Notes: generated by a model not told the origin, from the sequence alone. A stretch of 64,000 nucleotides of DNA from Peromyscus leucopus (GCF_004664715.2 NC_051082.1:9610498-9674497), one strand, 5' to 3'. Counted from the stretch's first letter, positions 51,065-60,955 are shown. Numbers and translations are program-made.

Positions 51065-51620
51065 AGACGCATGATGTTAAGTAAAGGAGCTCGTGCGCAC
51101 ACAAACTCCATTGTCCCGTAATGAGCTGGCTCTGCAGTCTGGGTTCAAGGCTGCCGGCACTTACAACCAAGAAATGCTCAAGGACCGCAAAGGCCAGGAA
51201 ATTACTTCTCAATGAAAGAGGCATTTCTGTCTCATTCCAGGCCCTAATGTATAACGTTGCCTTCCCATCATTCCTGTTCCGACTGAAAGATTTGAATTCA
51301 AATAACTCTGAAGTTATTTGGACTCCGTTCAAATGTAAGCAGTCTCGTCTCTCCAGTCATTATGCCTATTATTTCTGACGTAAAGACTAATATCGGAAGG
51401 GTGAAAGTCTTTGTGGAATGTTCTCATTTAAGATGTTTCTTCTGTGGATGGTTGGCCACTGACGCTTCCTTGGTCTTCCTTACTCAGCTGTGTCTCAAAG
51501 ACCTTATTTTCTTGTTGTTGCTGCTGCTATTTTTAGATTTTTCCATCCATTTAAATATTGTGGACCGAGAGCAGATTGAACAATGATGAGTATTCGGGCT
51601 GAAGTCTTATCAAAAGACCT
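51065..51620. promoter_or_regulatory. Candidate conserved enhancer block (555 bp, repeat-free)
   Basis: Well-mixed, low-CpG unique DNA lacking any SINE or simple repeat, bracketed by repeats. Motifs include 'tttgaattcaaataactctg' (dyad near 51293-51305), 'cattatgcctattatttctg', 'tctgacgtaaag' (CRE-like) and 'catttaaatattgtgg'. Enhancer role is inference; no alignment was possible. Confidence 0.4.
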
Positions 51621-51628
51621 TTGGATTC

Positions 51629-51651
51629 TGGTGTGTGTGTGTGTGTGTGTT
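51629..51651 (+). repeat. (GT)n short microsatellite
   Basis: About 11 GT units. Confidence 0.95.
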
Positions 51652-51795
51652 TTATTTTGGCAATATGTGTCATAGCAACAGACTCAAATGGTCACCAACA
51701 GAGGGGACATAACTGACCTAGAGATGGAGTTACACACAGAGAGAAGGAAGGGAAGTGATATTCTAATGGTGTGTTTCTGTTCCGCCTGTCTCAGG

Positions 51796-51798
<3 letters not shown>

Positions 51799-51852
<54 letters not shown>

Positions 51853-51862
51853 GAGAGAGAGA
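51799..51862 (+). repeat. (GT)n(GA)n compound microsatellite
   Basis: About 24 GT units followed by AAAGAGAGAGA. Confidence 0.97.
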
Positions 51863-52140
51863 GTGAGTATGTGGGTGGGTGTGAGCCTATGGGTTCCATG
51901 TATCAAATGAGTGTGCAGGTTCATACACCCATGTGTGTGCATGCAGAGGCAGGAGCAGAACATTGGGTGTCTTCTTCTATTACTCCCTGCCCTTACACTT
52001 TGAGTCTGGGTCTCTCACTGAACCAGACATTTTAACTAAGCTGGCTGGTCATTGAGCTCTCTGGATCTGCCTCTCCTGCTGGGACGACACGCAGAGCAAA
52101 GCATTCTTACCAACTGAGCCATCTTCTTAGCCTCTCAGTG
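51863..52140 (-). mobile_element. Composite rodent SINE-derived repeat
   Basis: 'ctgggtctctcactgaacca', 'tctggatctgcctctcctgc' and 'accaactgagccatcttctt' occur in composite-repeat order. Confidence 0.58.
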
Positions 52141-52384
52141 AGCCTTCTACAGCTGGAATGCCAATTTGCTGAATGAAACGGAAAGAGCCACTACATGCAG
52201 ATGTGTAGCCTTCTCCTTTAAGTTGTCCTTTTGCTAGATGAAAAGTCTATCCTAAGATCCAGGCACGACCAATGACTGCTTAGCCTAACCTGTCTCCACA
52301 TCCCCTGCCCAAAGCAGACATGACCAGTTGATTTTTTTTCTTCTCAGCACATAGAACCCAGGCACAGCTTCACAATCTTCATTA
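52141..52384. other. Unique sequence
   Basis: Nothing recognised. Confidence 0.4.
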
Positions 52385-52527
52385 AGAATCCATCATGCAT
52401 GCCTGTAATGTCAGCACTTGTGAGGTACAGGCAGAAAGATCAAGAGTTCAAGGCCATCCGTGGCCAAGCAAGTTCAAGGACAACATGGCTTCCATGAGAC
52501 CCTTATCTCAAAAAAAAAAAAAAAAAT
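52385..52527 (+). mobile_element. B1/B4-like SINE
   Basis: 'catgcatgcctgtaatgtca', 'caagagttcaaggccatccg' and an A17 tail. Confidence 0.6.
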
Positions 52528-52635
52528 GCAAATGATGCATACAGCTACTACCAATTGATGGCAGAGTGGTCATGTCAAATAAAAATGACTTGACTTCTTG
52601 TAGGTAGAAGGATATGCTTAAAAGAGTAGGAATAC

Positions 52636-52751
52636 GCGGTGGTGGCACGCCTTATCAGCATCAGGAGCAGAGCAGCGGATCTCTGTGAGTTGAGGCAGCC
52701 TGGTACAAGTGAGTTCAGAAAGGCAAAGCTACACAGAGAAACCCTGTCTCG

Positions 52752-52782
<31 letters not shown>

Positions 52783-52784
52783 AA
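52636..52784 (+). mobile_element. B1 SINE with many 1-3 base deletions
   Basis: Flanked by a perfect TSD 'aaagagtaggaatac' (52621-52635 and 52785-52799) and ending in a normal 'accctgtctcgaaaaac' with (AAAAC)n tail. The body lacks roughly a dozen or more single or short bases, mostly inside doublets or triplets of the B1 consensus ('cttatcagcatcaggagcag' for the usual start). Confidence 0.9.
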
Positions 52785-52834
52785 AAAGAGTAGGAATACA
52801 CTTGTGTGTGTCTGTGTCTGCATATGTGGTATGA

Positions 52835-52905
52835 ATCTTGAACCCAGGCTTTGTACATGCCTGGCAAGTGTGTCTCACTGAGTTACAACCCAGCCCTTAA
52901 AACAG
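52835..52905 (-). mobile_element. ID-like fragment
   Basis: 'cttgaacccaggctttgtac' and 'tctcactgagttacaaccca'. Confidence 0.48.
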
Positions 52906-52914
52906 AACCAAAGG

Positions 52915-53022
52915 AGGATAAGATGGTAGTAAGAGTGACTGCCACCAAGCCTGATGGCCTGAGTTCCATCCCCCCAGGACCCAGGGAAGAAGAGAATCTA
53001 CTCCCATAAGTTGTCCTCTGAC

Positions 53023-53061
<39 letters not shown>

Positions 53062-53100
53062 AAACACACACGGGCACATACACGTGTGCACACATGCACA
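52915..53100 (+). mobile_element. B3 SINE
   Basis: 'gagtgactgccaccaagcct', 'ataagttgtcctctgaccta' and a (CA)n tail (53027-53056). Confidence 0.78.
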
Positions 53101-53354
53101 CACTTTTTTTTTCAAAGCATCAAAAGTTCATTGTCTCCTTATTCTTGTCCAGAAACTGCTTCCTCATTCTAATTCCCAATTGGTCTTCCCAGCAACTGAG
53201 GATCCATCTGCCCTTTGCTCAAAGATTTAGGAGAAAACAGAGGGGCCCGGCTGTTTTTCTCTACCTGGCCATGTGTTTGGAAATCTTGTCTCCGAGTTGC
53301 TGAAAGTGTAGAAGAAAGAAATTAAGTGAATTCATTGAAGGCAAATTGAAGACA
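53101..53354. other. Unique sequence
   Basis: T9 run, otherwise nothing recognised. Confidence 0.4.
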
Positions 53355-53864
53355 TGACTGCTCCCTGCTCCAAGGTCTGGTTGGGGAGAAGGATTTTATT
53401 GTAGATACGAGGGAGAGTTCAGCCAGAGGCATCTAGAAGAGTCCAGACTGTACTGGGCCATGAGAGGAGAGGGAGGTGGGGAGAGGGAGAGAGGAGGAAG
53501 AGAGAGGGCAAGTGGGCCGAGAGAGGAATGGAGGACCGGAGGGGATGGAGGACCAACCGAGAAAGGAGTGGAGGACCGAGAGAGAGGAATGGAGGACCGA
53601 CTGAGAGAGGAGTGGAGGACCGACTGAGAGAGGAATGGAGGACCGAGAGTCAAGAGGACCAGTGCCTGAAATGGTTGGATTATATAGGAATCCGGAGCTG
53701 GGGGATGGGAGGGACGCTCAGCTCCTGGGCTGGAGAGGTTAAGGGTTGGGAGTGGGGTAAGACATGCTGGAGGACAGGGATGGGGGGTGGAGGGGTGGGG
53801 AGGCAGAGACAGGGGTCGCAGGTATTGAGTGAGTCTTATCCCGGGCTTGCTTTGGCACCTGACA
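53355..53864 (-). mobile_element. LTR of a rodent ERV (family C), minus strand
   Basis: Read in reverse it starts 'tgtcaggtgccaaagcaagc', has a TATA-like 'cctatataatcc' (plus 53685-53696), a tandem array (53525-53655) and 'ctacaataaaatccttctcc' with a polyadenylation signal (plus 53396-53401), and ends 'gagcagggagcagtca'. TG...CA ends and this order support an LTR. The family is not named. No viral gene adjoins. Confidence 0.6.
53525..53655 (-). repeat. 22-23 bp tandem array inside the LTR
   Basis: About six units of 'ggaatggaggaccgactgag'-type sequence with alternating AATGG/AGTGG and variable length (18-23 bases). Confidence 0.93.
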
Positions 53865-53944
53865 TTCATCATTTTTAATAATAGAACTCAAGTCCACAGT
53901 TTTAAAGAAAAGCTCAGATTCATTTGGGTGGGGGCTTTTGTTAT

Positions 53945-54038
53945 TTCTTTTTTGTTTTGGGTGCAGTCTTACTATGCTGCCCTGGCTCTGCCTCTGAGCA
54001 CTGAGATTAAAGGAATATGAGGCCATGCTCGGCTTCCA
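53945..54038 (-). mobile_element. B1-like fragment
   Basis: 'agtcttactatgctgccctg' and 'gcactgagattaaaggaata'. Confidence 0.52.
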
Positions 54039-54044
54039 CCTTCG

Positions 54045-54240
54045 ATTTTGAGACCTTTCTAGCTCTCCCTAAGCCCGGAGCTCACACCTTCGGCCAGACG
54101 GACCGACCAGGGAGCTGCGGGGATCCTCACAGGTGCCATGGCCACACTCAGCTTTTCACATGGGTGCTAGGAGTCCAAACTCCATCTGCAGGCTTGGGTG
54201 GCAAGCTCTTAGCTGGTAGAAGCATCACCCCAGACCAAGG
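54045..54240 (-). mobile_element. Composite rodent repeat fragment
   Basis: 'cacatgggtgctaggagtcc' and 'aagctcttagctggtagaag' resemble the 3' part of the composite repeat. Confidence 0.42.
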
Positions 54241-54558
54241 CTCTTCTCATTTCTATGGGATTTTCCCCTTGAAGCCAGCTCAGACACCTTTCAACTGAGA
54301 CTAGGTTTCGCTGTGTTTTAAATCGGAATACCTGAGTCTGAGCAATTTACAAAGAACAGAACTGAGCTGCTTACTATCCTGGGGGCGGGGAGATCTAACA
54401 GCAAGAGCAGCATCACTGAGGGCCTTACCCTGCACCACGGCATGGCAAGAGTCATCACAGGGTAAAGAAATAAGTCCACGGGGAAGACAGAGAGCTTCCT
54501 CCAGTGGCAACTAAGCCACATCCCAAAGGAAGGTTGTAGATCCCGACTGAACATGTGT
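54241..54558. other. Unique sequence
   Basis: Nothing recognised. Confidence 0.4.
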
Positions 54559-54575
54559 AAAAGGTCTCATCTTGG

Positions 54576-54739
54576 TTGGCCGGGCGTTGGTGGTGCACGC
54601 TTTTAATCCCAGCACTCGGGAGGCAGAGCCAGGTGGATCTCTGTGAGTTCGAGGCCAGCTTGGGCTACCAAGTGAACTCCAGGAAAGGCGCAAAGCTACA
54701 CAGAGAAACCCTGTCTCGAAAAACCAAAAAAAAAAAAAA
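54576..54739 (+). mobile_element. B1 SINE, young, perfect 17-bp TSD
   Basis: 'ggccgggcgttggtggtgca' to 'ccctgtctcgaaaaacc' plus A-tail, with the cricetid 'aggaaaggcgcaaagctac' signature. TSD 'aaaaggtctcatcttgg' is identical at 54559-54575 and 54740-54756. Confidence 0.98.
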
Positions 54740-54756
54740 AAAAGGTCTCATCTTGG

Positions 54757-55239
54757 GCTGGGGAAGTTGTGTATGCTAGGCTCTGCTCACTGGGCACCAT
54801 CCCCAACCCTGACTAGACAATGTCCATGGCCTCCTCAACCCTGCACTGGCAGAGAAGAAGATAGCAGGAAATCTCAACGGTGTGGGAGGTCATACCCCAG
54901 GGGATCTGGCCAAGGCCTGGAGACGTTTTTGCAGATGTTGCAGCTGAGGGCCGGGGCTACTCTAATCGCAGAGACACTGATAATATCACCTGCACAGAAC
55001 AGTCTGCCACCAGGTAAGCTGGCCTGCCCAAAGGTCAGCCGCTGAAGGCTGAACAGCCTTGCCCCAAGATGTCTAGGGCACGCAAAGAGCTCCCTGGTGA
55101 AGCTTCTTTGTAGGAAGTATTGTCCCCAGGAAAGCTGAGAAAATGGTGGCTTAACTCCCTCCCCCTGCCCCCAGGCTTTCTCCTCCTCTACCGCTCTGAC
55201 TGAGAGGTCGCAGCCATTGCTCCCCCCTGAGTATGTGAG
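54757..55239. other. Unique sequence carrying part of a 250-codon minus-strand frame
   Basis: The frame 54874-55626 (minus) is the longest non-repetitive one in the window, yet it crosses a MER5A-like relic and shows no domain. A donor-like CAG|GTAAGC at 55014-55015 (plus) has an acceptor-like 'gacgtttttgcag' near 54934. Confidence 0.28.
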
Positions 55240-55390
55240 ACTCATTGTTGACATCTCCAGCACCTGGGAGCAGGGTAGAAATCGAGTCCCAGGCTCCGCC
55301 CCAGACCTGCTGAATCTGAACTTGAACATGAGCCCCCAGCAGGGTCCCAGGCACACATTCCGCGGTGTGAGAAAGTGCTGGTCTCCTCTG
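55240..55390 (+). mobile_element. MER5A-type hAT MITE relic
   Basis: 'cacctgggagcagggtagaa', 'gctccgccccagacctgctg' and 'cgcggtgtgagaaagtgctg' follow MER5A ('ggccccaccccagacctactgaatc ... gagaaccactg'). Confidence 0.66.
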
Positions 55391-55624
55391 ACACGAAACA
55401 GAAGTTTCAAGTGACAATTTTGATAAATGCTAACATGGAATCCAGTCCCAGGGGTCAGGGGAGGCTTCCACGAAAAATCAGCCTGAAAACTGAGCTCTTG
55501 GTGAACAAGGGAAAGTAGCCAGAAGATTCCTCCAGAGGGAAGAGAATAAACAAAGGCTGGGGAGGGGTTTGTGGTAGTCCAAGAGGGAAACTGCTTGCTG
55601 GTCGAGTATAAGGACCCAGCCCCC
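55391..55624. other. Unique sequence
   Basis: Nothing recognised. Confidence 0.4.
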
Positions 55625-55800
55625 ATGTAAGAAGTCAGGAATGGTGGGCACCCTTGTAACCACAGTACTCAGGAGGTGGGATCAGGCAGGTTCCTGGGAC
55701 TTGCTGGCTGGACAGTCTGGCCTTCTAGGTGAGTTCAAGGCCAGTGAGAGGCCTGGTCTCAAAAAATAAGGTAAATGACACCCGAGGAATGACTGGTTAA
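55625..55800 (+). mobile_element. Composite rodent SINE-derived repeat
   Basis: 'gaatggtgggcacccttgta', 'gacttgctggctggacagtc' and 'cagtgagaggcctggtctca' lie in forward composite-repeat order, running into the GC/CA tract. Confidence 0.6.
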
Positions 55801-55807
55801 GCGCGCG

Positions 55808-55862
<55 letters not shown>

Positions 55863-56086
55863 TACATACACACAAACAGATTCATACACAGATACATACA
55901 CAGAGATACACACACACACTGACAGACACACAGTTACACACACAGATACAGACACATGTAAACACACACAGAGACACACAGAAACACACAGAACACATAC
56001 ATGCACGCACAGAAAGAAACATACACAGCTGCATAGAGAGACACACGCAAACACATACAGATACACACACACAGATACTTTCTCTT

Positions 56087-56139
<53 letters not shown>
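55801..56139 (+). repeat. (GC)8(CA)n alternating purine-pyrimidine tract, 340 bp
   Basis: Starts with 16 bases of pure GC, then about 22 CA units, then 200 bases of CA-dominated sequence with GATACA/GACACA variants, and a terminal (CA)23. Strong Z-DNA potential at its left end. Confidence 0.98.
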
Positions 56140-56142
<3 letters not shown>

Positions 56143-56726
56143 ACTCAGGCTAAAGTTCTGAGGCAGGAGGGAACTGGCCCAGTTGGAGAAGCCATCGAAG
56201 AAGTTTTACCCTGTTGAGTAAGAAATATCTGGAGGTGAGAATGACCAGAAGGTCCCTCTGGGACGGGACTCTGGTGCCAGCTGGAATGTTACAGTTGGAG
56301 TTGAGCCCTGAGCCCCCATCTGAGGTAAGCAGGTAGGGAGGCCCCCCCGGACAAGGCAAGGTGGCTTCCCTAGCAGTTTAACGCCATGATCCAAGCATGC
56401 CAGGAGCTGGTCTGACAGGGTCACACTCCCAGGAATGGTAATTGTCCCAGGTGGCCCTAGGAGATATACCAGAGGAGGACAGTCCATAACCCCACCCCAC
56501 CCTCCTTAACTTCAGGCTACGAGGAGTCATTTATGTCAATATATTTTTGTACAAATTCTGTAGCTTGTGACATGTCCTGGCAACGCTGAGACTCAATTCC
56601 AAAGAGCCAGAGTGGAACTGTAAACCTAAAGTTGGAAAAGCTGTTAGATTCTGGCAACAGACCTGCTCCAACTTCGATGTTCCTGGCTTCAAAACTCTGA
56701 CAACAAAAATCCATTTTTAATGAGGG
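56140..56726. other. Unique sequence
   Basis: No repeat recognised. 56515-56700 is AT-leaning and could be conserved non-coding DNA. Confidence 0.35.
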
Positions 56727-56751
56727 TTTTTTTTTTTTTTTTTTTTTTTTT
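56727..56751 (+). repeat. T25 homopolymer
   Basis: T-run after 'aatgaggg', without a recognisable SINE body behind it. Confidence 0.97.
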
Positions 56752-56831
56752 ACCAGCGACTTCACACCCCATTTTTAGTCCCCTTTGGGCCAGCAGACTC
56801 CAGTGTTCCTTACAAGCAAGAATTGACCCTA

Positions 56832-57014
56832 GGGGCTGGAGAGATGGCTCAGCGGTTAAGGGCACTGGCTGTTCTTCCAGAGGTCCTGAGTTCAGTTCCA
56901 AGCATCCATGTGGCAGCTTACAACTGTCTGTAACTCCATTTGCAGGGCATCTGACACCTTCACCCAATGCACATAAAATAAAAAGTTAAATAAATTATTT
57001 AAAAAAAAAAAAAA
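56832..57014 (+). mobile_element. B2/B3-family SINE with perfect TSD
   Basis: 'ggggctggagagatggctcag' through 'gttcagttccaagcatccatg' and an AATAAA-bearing, A-rich tail. TSD 'aagaattgacccta' is identical at 56818-56831 and 57015-57028. Confidence 0.97.
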
Positions 57015-57028
57015 AAGAATTGACCCTA

Positions 57029-57524
57029 AACTGATTACCAGGGCACGGAGGCTCCTGCGGGCCACCTGGTCAGAGCAACTCAAGACGCTGATGACTGGGC
57101 ATTGGGTCACTTGGTTCTCACTGTCCTTCAGCACGTGGCTGGCCTGCAGGGCCAAGCGGGGACTCGGGAGAAGTCGTTTTTGTCACAGAGGCAATGATTG
57201 CCTGACTGTCTGAGTCTCCGTCTCCTGAACAGATTACTAATCTCACAGACCGTCTATTATCCGCTCGGCAACTGGCAAACGTGAACTTGGCCAACATCGA
57301 GGCAGTGCGCTGAGATCCAAGTTAGAAGAAGTGGGAGAAAGAGAGAAAATGCAGAGACGAGCCAGACAATTTCCCAACCTGTAAAAACATGTTGTATTTA
57401 CCAGGTCTGGTACGGAAGCCAAACTCGGGGCTCGGTGTTTGTCTTGGGCCCCCGGGTCTGGGTTATGTCTGGTGCTCCCAGAACACTGCCCCCCCCCCCC
57501 CCTCCCACTCCTCACTCAACATCT
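57029..57524. other. Unique sequence
   Basis: A C-rich run at 57489-57502. No coding or repeat signal. Confidence 0.4.
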
Positions 57525-57680
57525 GATGATTGGCGTATTGTTTAGGGACGATCTTGCACTCCGGAGGAAGCTGGCAAGAAAGTTCAATTCTATAAAAAGA
57601 AGCGCGCGGTCAGGGTTCGGTTTCCTATTCTGACTCAAGGCAAAGAAGACTCAGAAATTCCAACCCAGAGGGTGAGGATG
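57525..57680 (+). promoter_or_regulatory. Candidate TATA-box promoter and short first exon
   Basis: Inverted CCAAT ('gatgattggcg', 57524-57534), TATAAAAAG at 57591-57599 followed by GC-rich 'aagcgcgcggtcagg', and a donor-like AGAGG|GTGAGG near 57670. Spacing of CCAAT (about 60 bases) to TATA is normal for a core promoter. Unproven. Confidence 0.27.
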
Positions 57681-58564
57681 GGCTCCAGGACCTGTTCCCT
57701 CAGCTCCTGCCTCCTCCCTGTTCTCGCAACTGGCCAGCTGGGATTACACAACTCACACTAATTTTATTCCACACTCGGCTGTTTCTCATTAGGAGCCAGG
57801 ATCTTATTTTTTTCCCCTCCTGGTGGGGCCTCCATGTCACCCCTTCGGACCCAGGTGAGTAATTCCACTTCAGAACAGGAACATTCGACTCACACGCCTG
57901 GCTGGATTCACATGAGGTTGACTCTTTGTCCCGGCACAGACCTCCATGTTTGGTTCATGGTGCCAAGATCCAACTTTCTCCTCTGAATTCCTCACATCAC
58001 CAGTCTCGTGGCTTCTCTTCCACTAGGGAGGAGGGAGTAGAGAACATTTGAGTCAGTCCTTGCAATGTTTTTGGATACCCAGTACCTGACAACTGCTTCT
58101 GGAGGGCTCTGCCATCTTTCCCCTCGCCCTGTGTTTTCTTATTTTTTTTTTTTTTTTTTTAATTTTTAAAGCCGAATTCACCAGATGTTCGGAGAGAGTC
58201 TAAAGCCTGGCTTTCCTGTCTTCCACATGCATTAAGTTGGATCCAAATCACAGCATGCCCTCAGAGGTTCCGGAGAATGCCATGAAGATGGAGCTGGGGC
58301 TTTTCTCTAGGCGTCAGAAACCATCAGACCTGGGCGTTGGCATTCGGGGGGCCTTGGGATGTTTCTGGACCAAATTCACATTCACAAGCAGTAATGTGTC
58401 TTCCTAATGTTACCCTTGTTCATTTCCTCGTATTTTCCTGGCTGTGGACCAGAATCGACAGAGCTATAACTGCCGTCCCCCACCCCCAAGTCTCTGGGTA
58501 GGATGAAATACAAGGATGGCTCACACGTGATTTTGCTGAAGGGGGGGAGGGGTGGCGTGGGGCG
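57681..58564. other. Unique block, about 0.9 kb
   Basis: Repeat-free apart from a T18 run near 58143-58160. Contains 'cacactaattttattccac' and other AT islands, so it may be conserved regulatory DNA. Confidence 0.35.
57793..57854 (+). other. Candidate 62-bp exon (splice-site based, unproven)
   Basis: Acceptor 'ctgtttctcattag' ends at 57792 and donor 'gacccag|gtgagt' (GT at 57855-57856) is consensus. The segment lies 200 bases after the TATA candidate. No peptide family recognised. Confidence 0.2.
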
Positions 58565-58660
58565 GGGCCCAGTGGAGAGTACTCACTTGGTTATGTGCAG
58601 AGTCCCTGACTTTGATCCCCAACACCACCAAAACTGAAAAACAAAACCAAAAAGCATCTC
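58565..58660 (+). mobile_element. ID-like SINE, old
   Basis: 'ggagagtactcacttggtta', 'ctgactttgatccccaacac' and an A-rich (AAAAC) tail. Confidence 0.52.
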
Positions 58661-59441
58661 AGCCACATCTGGAGAGAGCTGGATAAGCAACTGCTCTCCT
58701 GTCTTGGCGACTCCAAGCACCCCTGTGCCTAAGGGAGGTAGAACTCCCCATCCCCCCAAAGCTCCCTCCGCCTGGTGCCCTGCATGGCATAGAACAAGCC
58801 CGAGCACACCATGCCACCTTGCTAGGCCTCGCCAAGATCCAAGAATGGCGCAGAGTGCACATTAACCAGATGGAATGCAACATGTATGTAAAGAAATAAG
58901 AGCCATGCCAGGAAAGTTGGCAGACTCTCTGGAATGCTTTAAACAGTGTGTGTGTGGGTAGAAAGAGTGAGCCCCGAGTCGGCCAGGCGGCCTCCTTTCT
59001 CCGAGCTGTTTCCTTTACAGCCATAGCCTGTTTTACCAGTCAAAATAAATACGGTGTTAAATGCCCCCCTTTTACAGGCTCCTGGTATGGAGCAGTTTGG
59101 TGAGGCAGTTTGAAATATGACCTGGGCTCGTTGGGGAGCAGGGTGGGGAGAGTCCTTTTAACTGAGTGGAAGGGATGTGCCCCTTCTTTTGGGGGGGCAT
59201 GCAGGGAGGGGAGTCATTGAGGCAATGTTCTGATCAAAGACACACAGGAAGAAGGAACAGTCATGGGGTCCTTCCTGCTGGTTTGAAAGTCAGGATTTCT
59301 ACCTGGTTTCATGCAGGCTCACCCAGTGCAATGAATGCTTTCGAGCCTGGCTGGGGCTGACTTGGAAGGTTTTCTGTACCCCTCACGGCTTCTCAAGGAA
59401 CAATGACAGGTTCTCAGAGGAGTTAGTTGTTTCTGAAGGCA

Positions 59442-59446
<5 letters not shown>
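58661..59446. other. Unique sequence, about 0.8 kb
   Basis: Minus-strand frame 58659-59024 has no recognisable family. Nothing else. Confidence 0.38.

Positions 59447-59489
<43 letters not shown>
59447..59489 (+). repeat. (GT)n microsatellite
   Basis: About 21 GT units. Confidence 0.98.
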
Positions 59490-59491
<2 letters not shown>

Positions 59492-59494
59492 GTT

Positions 59495-59605
59495 ACGGGG
59501 TAACACAGGGTCTCTCTATATAGACCAACCTGGCCTCGATCCCCTTGCCTCTCTCTGGCTCCCGAGTGCTGGGATCAAAGGCATACACTACCACACTCAG
59601 CTCCA
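59495..59605 (-). mobile_element. B1 SINE, old
   Basis: 'cacagggtctctctatatag', 'ctcccgagtgctgggatcaa' and 'ggcatacactaccacactca'. Confidence 0.68.
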
Positions 59606-59845
59606 CCTTAGTTTTCCAGACTGTCTGTCTTGCTGAGCCTGGAGCTCACTGATCACACTAGACTTGGACGGTCACAAGGCCCCAGGGACCATTCTGTCTC
59701 TGTCTTCCCAGTGCTGGGATTACAACATGCATTACCATGCCCAGCTTTTTTTTTTTTTTCATGGGTGTTGGGGATCGAACTCCAATCCTCTTGTTTGTAA
59801 GGCAAGAGCTTTATCTACTTAGCCACCTAACCACCCTCTGGGCCT
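59606..59845 (-). mobile_element. Composite rodent SINE-derived repeat
   Basis: 'cccagtgctgggattacaac', T13 run, 'ggtgttggggatcgaactcc' and 'tttatctacttagccaccta'. Confidence 0.55.
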
Positions 59846-60067
59846 TTGCTTTATCAAGTAAAGCTCAGTGCTAAAGACACAGCCACAGTTCAACCCACTC
59901 AGGCCATTTAGCTTTTCAGATCTCCATAAACACCCCTAACCACAGCAGCAGTTTGCCACAGGCAGGCAGGAGGGACTGGACAGAATCTTAAGCAATTCTG
60001 CATTCCAGGGATGGCAGATGGTCTCTGAAGCATCCTGAGATCTCCCTGGGGAGGTCTGGAAGGTCCT
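59846..60067. other. Unique sequence
   Basis: Nothing recognised. Confidence 0.4.
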
Positions 60068-60150
60068 GGGCTGTCTTTGTTCTTACACATGAAGAAACTG
60101 AGGTTCAGAGAGGTTGAGTCATTTACCCAGGCTCTTCAGGCTTTAGGAAT
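60068..60150 (-). mobile_element. MIR SINE fragment
   Basis: 'acatgaagaaactgaggttc' and 'agagaggttgagtcatttac'. Confidence 0.7.
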
Positions 60151-60269
60151 GGAAGGCCTTGATTGTCAAACCCAAACAGCCGGGAGGACAGTAGCTGAAG
60201 AACCACCTCCACCCTCCGAACTCCCCTGGTTCAGTTGTTACATTCCCCATTGGGTAGGTCACGGGGTGA

Positions 60270-60682
60270 ATTATCTTCCCGGGCTGCGATAAACGAACCA
60301 TCACCAGCAGAGCACCTTATAACAACAGAAGGTACCCCACTACCATTTTGGAGGGAGGGCAGAAGGTTGAAGTCAAGGTGTCAGCAGGCACACACCCTCC
60401 CAGTGCCTGCAAGGAAAAGAGATAAAGCAAAGAAGAGCATCCTGGATTCATTCACTGATGCGCACACCTCCCAAGGCTCCAGGGACACCTCTGCCTTACT
60501 CCAATCGGTTCTGTCCTCCTTGACTGTGGCTGCAGGGTCCCCAATCTTCACCTCTGTCTTCAAGTCTCTTCCTCTAGTGTGTCTTTTGTCCTTCTGGTCT
60601 CTGACAAGGACACGTGTCATTGGATTAAGAAGCTGCACTAATCAATGATCTCATTCCAAGATCCTTAACTTAATTATACCTG

Positions 60683-60721
<39 letters not shown>

Positions 60722-60748
60722 CGTTTCCCAATTAGGCTGTAATGTTTC
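60270..60748 (-). mobile_element. MLT1-type MaLR LTR with A37 insertion
   Basis: 'ggttgaagtcaaggtgtcag', 'tgacaaggacacgtgtcatt', 'ggattaagaagctgcactaa' and 'cttaacttaattatacctg', then after the A-run 'cccgtttcccaattaggctg', are collinear with reverse MLT1. Confidence 0.62.
60683..60719 (+). repeat. A37 homopolymer
   Basis: Uninterrupted A-run inside the MLT1 relic, with no SINE body. Confidence 0.98.
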
Positions 60749-60749
60749 A

Positions 60750-60955
60750 GGGCTGGATGTAGCTCAGCCAATAAAGGTGCCTGCACCAAGCAGGGTGACC
60801 TGAGTTTGATGCCTGGAACCCACGTGGAAGGGAAAGAACTAAGTAATTGACCCCACCGCCACCCCAAAGACACACACCTCTGACCTCTACCTGTGCAACA
60901 TGGCATGTGCTTGCCCACTCACATACACACATGCACACCAAATAAATAAACAAAA
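60750..60955 (+). mobile_element. B3 SINE
   Basis: 'gctggatgtagctcagccaa', 'gggtgacctgagtttgatgc', 'cacctctgacctctacctgt' and an (AAAT) tail. Confidence 0.73.

Noticed and set aside
51684..51963. His/Thr- and Cys/Val-rich frames
   Set aside because: Readthrough of the GT/GA microsatellite and composite repeat.
53396..53878. Frames of 158 and 116 codons with repetitive Leu/Ser or Arg/Glu/Gly
   Set aside because: They read the tandem array and purine-rich part of the LTR.
55797..56138. 113-codon Cys/Val-rich minus-strand frame
   Set aside because: Pure readthrough of the CA-rich tract.
56832..57014. Possible pol III RNA gene
   Set aside because: B2/B3 SINE with A-tail and perfect TSD; no evidence of an independent RNA gene.
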